Below, piece after piece: positions 57,493 to 64,000 of a stretch of 64,000 bases of DNA. Origin of the DNA: Fuerstiella sp041398845 (GTDB lineage Bacteria; Planctomycetota; Planctomycetia; Planctomycetales; Planctomycetaceae); assembly GCA_041398845.1 (NCBI GenBank), contig JAWKTZ010000010.1:376873-440872 (forward strand). The letters run 5' to 3'. Position 1 is the stretch's first letter, and each line of letters opens with the position of its first letter. Under the pieces are notes generated by a model. That model worked only from the letters and a program-made list of their open reading frames with translations. It searched no databases and was not told the DNA's origin. The translations under genes were made by a program, and so were the position numbers.

Positions 57493-59841
57493 ATGGTCTT
57501 TTTCTTAACCTCCGGCAATCGGCGATCTGTCCCATACAGAACCGGTGACAGGAATACGCATTCAGCGCGTCCGCGAACGCTGCGCGCGCTGCTGTTGTTG
57601 ATGACCGTTGTGTGTGTGACCGGCTGCGCGTCCCGCCAACTGATGATTGAGACCATCGGAAACAACGTCTCAGCCATCGACAGCATTTCGTCCCGAGTCG
57701 ACAGTTATCAGCCGGAGATTGTTCCGGACGCTCGCATCTCTGCTCCGTTTACTCCGCGCAGTCGCGATGAACTGCACAACATCAGCTATCTGGACGTGTC
57801 GCTGGACTATGTCCTGACCGTGGCGATGAATAACAACGAAGTGCTGCGGGATCTGGGCGGGACCATCCTGCGCAATCCGGAAACGATGAAGACGCGTTTT
57901 CTGGCGGGCACCGTACAGACAGATCCACGCTTCAGTATGGAAGCTGCGCTCAGCGCGTTTGATGCTCAACTGGCAGCCACCGCTTACTTCAATAACAACG
58001 ACCAGACATACAACAACCCGTTCTTTGCCGGAGGAATCAACACCTTTCAGCAGGACAAGAACGACTACACCGTGGAACTGTCCAAGCTGACCGCGACCGG
58101 GTCCCGGATGGCGCTGCGCAATGTCACCAATTACGATTCCAATAATGCTCCGGGAAATATTTTTCCCAATGCATGGGACACCTATCTGGAAGGCGAACTT
58201 CGCAAACCGCTGCTGCAGGGCGGCGGACTGCAGTTCAACCGGATCGCCGGTCCGGGAGGAACTCCCGGTGTTTACAATGGTGTGCTGATCGCCAAGGTGA
58301 ACAACGACATTACTCAGTCAGACTTCGAACTGTCGCTGAATGAATACGTCAGCAATGTCATCAACGGATACTGGGATCTGTATCTGGCGTATCGCAGCTT
58401 CGACACAAAAACCAAAGCCATGAACCGGGCACTGGACACATGGCAGCGACTCAAAGCCAATGAAGAAGATGCCGGGCCTCGAGTTGCCCTGGCAGCGGAA
58501 CAGTATTTCCGCCTCAAGGCCGAAGTGGATGAAGCTCTGGCCGGCCGTCTGATTCAGGGAACTCAGGTTCGCAACGGCAGCAGCGGAGGAACCATGCGCG
58601 GTGCCGACGGAGTTCAGGTGGCCGAACGTCGGTTGAGACTTCTGATCGGCATGCCGGTCGCCGATGGTCAGATGCTGCGTCCGTCGGATGAGCCGGAGCA
58701 GTCGGAAGTGGTGTTCGACTGGAATGCCGCCAGCGAAGAAGCCGTCTATCAACGGCCCGAACTGCGAGCTCAGCAGTTGCGGGTTCGCAAACACGAAATG
58801 GAACTGCTCGCTGCGAAAAACTTCATCAGCCCGCGTCTGGATGCGATTGGTCGGTATCGATTTCGTGGCTTCGGCGATGACCTTGTCAATCAGCACGAAA
58901 ATCAGGGCGGAAATCGTCCATCATCGGCAGTGGGCAACATGTTCACCGGAAATCTGCAGGAATGGCATGTCGGTGTGGAACTGACTGTGCCAATCGGTTT
59001 CCGACGAGCTCACCTGGCCGTTTCCAATGCCGAACAGTTGCTGTGCCGTGCTCGAGCGCTGCAGCGGGAACAGCAGAAACAGGTTGTGCATGATCTTGTC
59101 AACGCCATTGCTGACGCAGAACGAGCCTATCAGGCGTCTGAAAACAGTCTGAACCGCTATCTGTCGGCAGACGAAGTGGTGAGTGCCTACGAAGCCAAGG
59201 AAGATGAAGGTCTGGACCTTGATGCAGAACGCCTCCTTGATGCTCAACGCCGACTGATGGACGCCGAACTGCAGTACTTTGCATCGCGAGCCGAATATGC
59301 GGTTGCGCTCAAGAACGTCCATTACGAAAAGGGATCACTGTTGAGCTACAACCGGCTGGACATTCTGGACGACTCTGCAGTACCCATGCCGTACGCTGAC
59401 AACAGCGTGCCCGAAAATGAAGTGCTGCCACGCGTCGCATCGACGACGGGCCGGGCCTCCGTGACGGACCTGCAAATGACTGATGAAGAATCCGACTTCA
59501 CCGTGCTGAATCCGGATCCGATCGATGTAACGAATGATGCCGGCCGCGTGACGTTCAACCATGAACTCATGTCGCTCTCACCAGGAATTGACATCGTGGC
59601 GGATCAGCCGGTCGGCGGGGAATTTTCGTACCTTCAGATCCATGCCGAAACAGATGCGGACAGTCCGGTCGGCGTGTCCCCGGCCTCCGGTTTTTCGGGT
59701 GGACTGCCCGAAGGATTCGTGATCGATCTGGACAATCTGGACGCCCTGGTCGCTCCTCAGACGCTGGACCCCGTGGATCCATCCGTTCGACCGCTCGAAC
59801 CAGTGGGCGTACCGCTGCCCCCCGCGACCGACGCGGAATGA
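57493..59841 (+). CDS. TolC-family outer-membrane channel lipoprotein
   Basis: A protein of about 782 residues. The leader ends with MTVVCVTGCASRQ, a lipobox Cys. The TolC/OEP fold has two repeats of beta strands and long helices: SYLDVSLDYVLTVAMNNNEV, AALSAFDAQLAATAYFNNND, LSLNEYVSNVINGYWDLYLA, PELRAQQLRVRKHEMELLA, WHVGVELTVPIGFRRAHLAV and QKQVVHDLVNAIADAERAYQ. A C-terminal acidic tail of about 150 residues after the fold (from MPYADNSVPENEVLP) is unusual for TolC. ATG 57493 is backed by AGGAA at 57482-57486; GTG 57475 is the alternative. It is the divergent partner of the HlyD operon and would supply its outer-membrane exit. Confidence 0.9.
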   Translation: MVFFLTSGNRRSVPYRTGDRNTHSARPRTLRALLLLMTVVCVTGCASRQLMIETIGNNVSAIDSISSRVDSYQPEIVPDARISAPFTPRSRDELHNISYLDVSLDYVLTVAMNNNEVLRDLGGTILRNPETMKTRFLAGTVQTDPRFSMEAALSAFDAQLAATAYFNNNDQTYNNPFFAGGINTFQQDKNDYTVELSKLTATGSRMALRNVTNYDSNNAPGNIFPNAWDTYLEGELRKPLLQGGGLQFNRIAGPGGTPGVYNGVLIAKVNNDITQSDFELSLNEYVSNVINGYWDLYLAYRSFDTKTKAMNRALDTWQRLKANEEDAGPRVALAAEQYFRLKAEVDEALAGRLIQGTQVRNGSSGGTMRGADGVQVAERRLRLLIGMPVADGQMLRPSDEPEQSEVVFDWNAASEEAVYQRPELRAQQLRVRKHEMELLAAKNFISPRLDAIGRYRFRGFGDDLVNQHENQGGNRPSSAVGNMFTGNLQEWHVGVELTVPIGFRRAHLAVSNAEQLLCRARALQREQQKQVVHDLVNAIADAERAYQASENSLNRYLSADEVVSAYEAKEDEGLDLDAERLLDAQRRLMDAELQYFASRAEYAVALKNVHYEKGSLLSYNRLDILDDSAVPMPYADNSVPENEVLPRVASTTGRASVTDLQMTDEESDFTVLNPDPIDVTNDAGRVTFNHELMSLSPGIDIVADQPVGGEFSYLQIHAETDADSPVGVSPASGFSGGLPEGFVIDLDNLDALVAPQTLDPVDPSVRPLEPVGVPLPPATDAE

Positions 59842-60058
59842 GTCGGACGGCACTGTCCGTAATCTGGAAGTCCAGCTTCAAGCCAGGGGTTTCCTGGCGC
59901 CGTGCGGTCGACTTTGGGCGGCTTTTGTGCAAGATTCCCGCGTTGCACCGATCTGTGTTCGCTGTGATGGCTGTCGATTCTGCGGCCAAACTCCCCGGAC
60001 ACGACTGCTCAACAGCTTCTGTTCTTTGTCCTGGATTCTGTCAGACCGCTTTTCCTTC

Positions 60059-61306
60059 ATGACCACTCAGACATTTGATTCGTTCACTCTGCCCAACGGA
60101 CTGCAGGTTGTTGTCCAATCCATGCCGACACTGCAGTCTGCTGCTTTCACTCTGATGATTCCGGCAGGCAGCGTGTTTGATCAGCCTGGCAAGAGCGGAA
60201 CCGCAGCGATTCTGGCAGAGATGTTTTCGCGCGGAGCCGGAGACCTTTCGGCTCGCGAGCTTTCGTTTACTCTGGATAATCTTGGCCTGCAGCGCAGTGA
60301 ATCGGCGGGTGTCGGTTATGTGACCATTTCGGCGGCGTGTACGGCGGATCGTCTGCTGGAAGCTCTGCCGCTGATCGCGACGGTAGTACAATCGCCGCAT
60401 CTGAACGATGAACAGTTTGGGCCGTCTCGGGAACTGGTGCATCAGGCACTGAATGCCCTGGAAGATGAACCTCGTCAACGTCTGGGACATCTGCTGCGGC
60501 GATGCAGTTATCCGAGCCCATGGGGAAATCCGTCCGAAGGAACGCTGTCGGATCTGGCTTCCATCACACTCGCTGACGTGCAGCAGCATTATTCCGACTA
60601 CATCATTCCCAACCAGGCGGTCATGGGAATCGCAGGCAATGTCACCTCAGCAGAACTGCAGCCCGTGTTGGAAGACGCATTCGGATGCTGGAAGTCGGGA
60701 ACCGTACCTGAGATCACTCTGGGGAACGTGGCTGAATCGCCGTTGCATATCTCACACGATTCCGCTCAAACACACATCGGTCTTGCCTGGGATACCGTCC
60801 CGTATCCTCATGAGCGCTACTTCGAAGCCTGGGCAGCCGTCAGCCTGTTAAGTGGAGGAATGAGTTCCCGGCTGTTCACGGAAGTTCGCGAAAAGCGAGG
60901 CTTGTGCTACGCCATCAGCGCGTCGATCAATACTCAGAAGGAACGCGCTCGGGTTTTCGGCTATGCCGGAACAACCAACGAACGAGCTCAGGAAACGCTG
61001 GACGTGATGGTGGCGGAAATTCGCCGTCTGCACGAAGACATCACCGATGACGAACTTCAGCGGTGTAAGGCTCGAGCGAAGAGCACCCTGATTATGCAGC
61101 AGGAATCGACCATGTCGCGCAGCAGTTCTCTGGCGCGTGACACGTTGTTTCTGGGCCATGTCATGGAGCTGCAGGAAGTGCGGGCCAGAATTGACGCTCT
61201 GACCGTGGCGCAGGTCCGCGATTTCGCCATTGAATACGCTCCAAAGACCATGGCGCTGGTCACGATCGGACCGGCAGCTCTGAACCCGGCCTGCGTGATG
61301 GCCTGA
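60059..61306 (+). CDS. M16-family peptidase homologue lacking the zinc motif
   Basis: A 415-residue M16 (pitrilysin/MPP-type) protein. FDSFTLPNGLQVVVQSMPTL, LSGGMSSRLFTEVREKRGLC and YAISASINTQKE are typical. The zinc motif HxxEH is replaced: where partners have HFLEH, this reads AAILAEMFSRGAG. It is therefore probably the non-catalytic half of an M16B heterodimer, like MPP-alpha. ATG 60059 begins right at the family start. The catalytic-type partner follows 79 bp later. Confidence 0.92.
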   Translation: MTTQTFDSFTLPNGLQVVVQSMPTLQSAAFTLMIPAGSVFDQPGKSGTAAILAEMFSRGAGDLSARELSFTLDNLGLQRSESAGVGYVTISAACTADRLLEALPLIATVVQSPHLNDEQFGPSRELVHQALNALEDEPRQRLGHLLRRCSYPSPWGNPSEGTLSDLASITLADVQQHYSDYIIPNQAVMGIAGNVTSAELQPVLEDAFGCWKSGTVPEITLGNVAESPLHISHDSAQTHIGLAWDTVPYPHERYFEAWAAVSLLSGGMSSRLFTEVREKRGLCYAISASINTQKERARVFGYAGTTNERAQETLDVMVAEIRRLHEDITDDELQRCKARAKSTLIMQQESTMSRSSSLARDTLFLGHVMELQEVRARIDALTVAQVRDFAIEYAPKTMALVTIGPAALNPACVMA

Positions 61307-61385
61307 TTCGCCGCCAACTGGCCAATCCGGCCGGCAACCAGTACATTTCCGCAGCGTGACGCCGACATCCTCCACAGGTTCTTCC

Positions 61386-62633
61386 ATGCAGTTCTATCAG
61401 CACACTCTTCCCAACGGTCTGCAGGTTGTGGCCGAACTGAATCCGTCCGTCTACAGCGTGGCGGCCGGGTTCTTTGTGAGAACCGGTTCCCGAGACGAAA
61501 CCAGCGATGTGTCGGGCGTGAGCCACTTTCTGGAACACATGGCGTTCAAAGGAAACAACAGATACAACGCCGATGATGTCAATCGCGTCTTTGACGAAAT
61601 CGGAGCCAACTACAATGCATCCACCGGTGAGGAAGTCACCATGTATTATGCGGCCGTGCTGCCGGAGTATCTGGACACGGCGATGGATCTGCTGTCAGTT
61701 CTGATGCAGCCTTCACTGAGCGAAGTGGACTTTGACATGGAGAAGAACGTCATCCTTGAAGAAATCGGGATGTACGACGACCAGCCCTCCTTCACGTGCT
61801 ACGACAACATCATGGCGACTCACTTCGCCAATCATCCTTTGGGACAGAGCATACTGGGAACGAAGGAAAGCATCACGGCGCTGACGGTCGATCAGATGCG
61901 ACGCTACCACGCCGATCGATACAAAGCCGGCAACATGACTCTGGCCATCGCCGGGAATGCCGACTTTGATTCGATGATGAGCATCATCGAAAAGTACTGC
62001 AGCAGCATTCCCGCCGGTGTCTGCGCCAGACCACTGCCGGTGCTGGAACCACAACAGAATGTGCGACTGATCACTCGTGAATCCAGCGTCCAGCAGCACA
62101 TCATGCAGATGGGAGTGGCTCCGAACGGGACCGATGATCTGCGATTTGCGGCGGAACTGCTGGCTGTGGTGGTCGGTGATGATTCCGGCAGTCGACTGTT
62201 CTGGGAACTGGTCGACCCGGGCTATGTCGAAGCCGCAGACCTCGGTTATAACGAATACGATGGAGCCGGCACGTGGATGACGTACTTGAGCTGTCTTCCC
62301 GAAGAACTGGACGAAAACCTGGAGCGCATGCAGCGAGTGTTTGACGAAGTCAACCGCACAGCCGTGTCCGCTGAAGAACTGGAACAGGCGAAGAACAAAG
62401 TGGCGTCGCGGATCGTGCTGCGAGGCGAACGACCGATGGGCCGACTTTCGTCTCTGGGAGGTAACTGGGTGTATCGGCAGGAGTATCAGTCGGTGGCTGA
62501 TGATCTGAAAATTGTACGAGCTGTTTCGCTGGACGATATTGCTCGACTGCTGAAACAGTTTCCCATTACTCTGAATACCACTGTGGGAGTGGGACCTCGC
62601 AAGGAACTGAACGAACAATGCTGCACGCCGTAA
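61386..62633 (+). CDS. M16-family zinc peptidase, catalytic partner
   Basis: A 415-residue M16B peptidase. HFLEH (in GVSHFLEHMAFKGN) is the inverted zinc motif HxxEH, and the distal Glu lies in ASTGEEVTMYYAAV about 75 residues later. The C-terminal half keeps the LLAVVVGDDSGSRLFWELVD word. It degrades or matures small peptides. It is equal in length to the upstream inactive paralogue, which supports a heterodimer. The last 16 bp overlap the start of the next gene. ATG 61386 begins MQFYQHTLPNGLQVV. Confidence 0.95.
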   Translation: MQFYQHTLPNGLQVVAELNPSVYSVAAGFFVRTGSRDETSDVSGVSHFLEHMAFKGNNRYNADDVNRVFDEIGANYNASTGEEVTMYYAAVLPEYLDTAMDLLSVLMQPSLSEVDFDMEKNVILEEIGMYDDQPSFTCYDNIMATHFANHPLGQSILGTKESITALTVDQMRRYHADRYKAGNMTLAIAGNADFDSMMSIIEKYCSSIPAGVCARPLPVLEPQQNVRLITRESSVQQHIMQMGVAPNGTDDLRFAAELLAVVVGDDSGSRLFWELVDPGYVEAADLGYNEYDGAGTWMTYLSCLPEELDENLERMQRVFDEVNRTAVSAEELEQAKNKVASRIVLRGERPMGRLSSLGGNWVYRQEYQSVADDLKIVRAVSLDDIARLLKQFPITLNTTVGVGPRKELNEQCCTP

Positions 62634-63691
62634 TCATGGCCGGAGGAAGCGGAACTCGCTTCTGGCCTCAAAGTCGCCAGCAGATGCCCAAGCAGTTGTT
62701 ACGACTCGCCGGTGACCGCACCATGATTCAGCAGACTCTGGATCGCTGCGCGGGCCTTGTTGAACCGGACAACTCGTGGGTGGTCACCAATGCCGTGCAG
62801 GCCGAGCCAACTCGCGGTCAACTGCCGAACCTGCCGACCAACAACGTGCTGGTTGAACCACAGGCGCGCAACACCGCTCCATGTGTCGGGCTGGCTGCCA
62901 TTCACGCTCTGGCACGCGATCCGGAAGCGATCATGTTCATCATGCCCGCCGATCACGTGATTGCTCCGGCGGAAACATTTCAGGCCGCTGCCAGACTGGC
63001 TGTGAACGTGGTCGAAGCCGATCCGGAGCGGCTGGTTCTGTTCGGGATCACACCTCTGTTTCCCGCAACCGGTTACGGCTATATCGAACGTGGCCCGGCA
63101 TTCCCATCGGTGAATGGCGCGTTTGACGTGAAGTCGTTCCGCGAAAAGCCGGCACTGCCATTGGCGGAACAATACGTCGCGTCCGGAGACTTCTATTGGA
63201 ATTGTGGCATCTTCTGCTGGAAGGCGGCCACGATCCTGAAACAGCTTCAACAGCATGAACCGGAAATGTTCCATCGGCTGCAACAGGTGATGCAGGCCAT
63301 TGACACGCCTGAGTACGCCAAGGTGCTGTCCGCTGAGTTTCCGGAAATGAACAGTATTTCCATCGACTGTGCCGTTCTGGAACGTGCCACTGGTGCAACC
63401 GTGATTCAGGCGCCGTTTTCGTGGGACGATGTCGGAAGCTGGCTGGCGGTTCCTCGACTTGCCGGCCAGGACGCCAACGGCAACACAATCGATGGTGCCT
63501 TTGCCGGTATCGACACCAGCAACTGCATCGTCCGAACGACTGGTGATCATCTGATCGCCACGATCGGCCTTGACGATCTGATCATCGTGCATACCGATGA
63601 TGCCACTCTGGTGGCTCGGAAACAGGATTCCGAACGCATCAAAGACCTGCTTCAGGAAATTCACAGGCAGGGCCACGACCGAACTCTCTGA
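62618..63691 (+). CDS. manC: Mannose-1-phosphate guanylyltransferase
   Basis: A 357-residue nucleotidyltransferase making GDP-mannose from mannose-1-phosphate and GTP. Pyrophosphorylase signature AGGSGTRFWPQSRQQMPKQL (residues 8-27), EPQARNTAPCVGLAAIH, FIMPADHVI, GYGYIERG, FREKP and WNCGIFCWKA are present, and DDVGSWLAV closes the core. The C-terminal isomerase domain of bifunctional ManC/AlgA is absent; length fits the monofunctional form. It overlaps the M16 gene by 16 bp. GDP-mannose feeds exopolysaccharide and glycoconjugates. Confidence 0.93.
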   Translation: MLHAVIMAGGSGTRFWPQSRQQMPKQLLRLAGDRTMIQQTLDRCAGLVEPDNSWVVTNAVQAEPTRGQLPNLPTNNVLVEPQARNTAPCVGLAAIHALARDPEAIMFIMPADHVIAPAETFQAAARLAVNVVEADPERLVLFGITPLFPATGYGYIERGPAFPSVNGAFDVKSFREKPALPLAEQYVASGDFYWNCGIFCWKAATILKQLQQHEPEMFHRLQQVMQAIDTPEYAKVLSAEFPEMNSISIDCAVLERATGATVIQAPFSWDDVGSWLAVPRLAGQDANGNTIDGAFAGIDTSNCIVRTTGDHLIATIGLDDLIIVHTDDATLVARKQDSERIKDLLQEIHRQGHDRTL

Positions 63692-63701
63692 TCACGCTGC
63701 C

Positions 63702-64000
63702 TCAGTTGCCGGAAGCAATCGAAGATAGACTTTCATCATCATCCGCCACGGCCTCCTCAAACGACTCCAGAACCGGCAACGGGTCAAATGACTGCCATGC
63801 GGGCAGCGACGACAGAAATGTTGTCAGCAGCGATCCTCCTCGCAGCATCCAGACGACATAGCCGACGGAGACCGACGTGGAAACCGCTGCCGTCGTTCCC
63901 ACGATAACGGTTTCTGTGGCGATGGCCTCCTCTGTGGCTGTGGATTTTTCCTGCAGGAAAACCTGCTCGTCCATATTGATTTTTCCGCCGGCAAACAGCG
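63702..64000 (-). CDS. C-terminus of a large surface-anchored protein (partial)
   Basis: The frame is open beyond the right edge (LFAGGKIN precedes the internal Met at 63974), so only the end is visible. A Thr/Ala/Val-rich stretch (TETVIVGTTAAVSTSVSVGY) runs into GYVVWMLRGGSLLTTFLSSL, followed by PAWQSFDPLPVLESF and an acidic tail. This GYVxWxxRGGSLL...DPLPxL ending is the C-terminal membrane-anchor type of giant planctomycete and proteobacterial surface proteins with repeat domains. The bulk of the protein lies outside the window. Confidence 0.75.
   Translation of the reverse strand, partial: LFAGGKINMDEQVFLQEKSTATEEAIATETVIVGTTAAVSTSVSVGYVVWMLRGGSLLTTFLSSLPAWQSFDPLPVLESFEEAVADDDESLSSIASGN

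Overview
The window looks like a chromosome segment from a marine-type planctomycete (Planctomycetota), judged from gene content. It has three DUF1501 proteins, two of them paired with PSCyt1-DUF1549-DUF1553 cytochrome proteins. It also has a DUF1559 pseudopilin, two secreted sulfatases, a giant secreted protein with the planctomycete-type N-terminal tag LEDRALLTA, and many secreted enzymes with Sec or Tat leaders. I did not recognise any tRNA, rRNA or CRISPR array. No species is claimed.

Layout. Positions 1-17.8 kb: secreted hydrolases and catabolic proteins (esterases, a neutral-ceramidase-like protein, a DMFase-like protein, two DUF1553/DUF1501 operons, two amidohydrolase-like proteins). 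Positions 15.06-15.51 and 17.95-18.10 kb: four copies of a foldback repeat of about 157 bp, next to a broken REP-associated tyrosine transposase (18.16-18.55 kb) and a frameshifted serine recombinase (18.55-19.07 kb). Positions 19.6-23.0 kb: a tightly overlapping four-gene operon (ribbon-helix-helix-like protein, GNAT acetyltransferase, unknown helical protein, SMC/ABC-type ATPase) beside these mobile-element remnants. It is the best candidate here for an undescribed conflict or defence system. Positions 23.1-33.5 kb: a carbohydrate cluster (GH62, sodium:solute symporter, aldose 1-epimerase, two sulfatases, GH2) that reads as a sulfated arabinose/galactose-polysaccharide utilisation locus. Positions 33.6-43 kb: DUF3500, HIT, MsrA, a 1377-residue beta-helix protein, a TPR protein and DUF4331. 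Positions 43.4-48.3 kb: hypF-hypC-hypD-hypE, with no hydrogenase structural genes in view. Positions 49.7-59.8 kb: an unusual envelope export cluster of a TolC-like channel divergent from GAF-HlyD, HlyD, PqqD-M50-HlyD and a DotU-IcmF-like fusion. Positions 60-64 kb: an M16 peptidase pair, mannose-1-phosphate guanylyltransferase, and the C-terminus of a large surface protein.

How the parts fit. Most of the window serves polymer scavenging and the cell surface: secreted hydrolases and sulfatases, uptake and intracellular entry of sugars, and export or anchoring of large surface proteins. The hyp genes imply a NiFe hydrogenase encoded elsewhere. The island at 15-23 kb is the accessory part, with transposon scars and a candidate defence operon whose base composition looks more AT-rich at its promoter than the surroundings.
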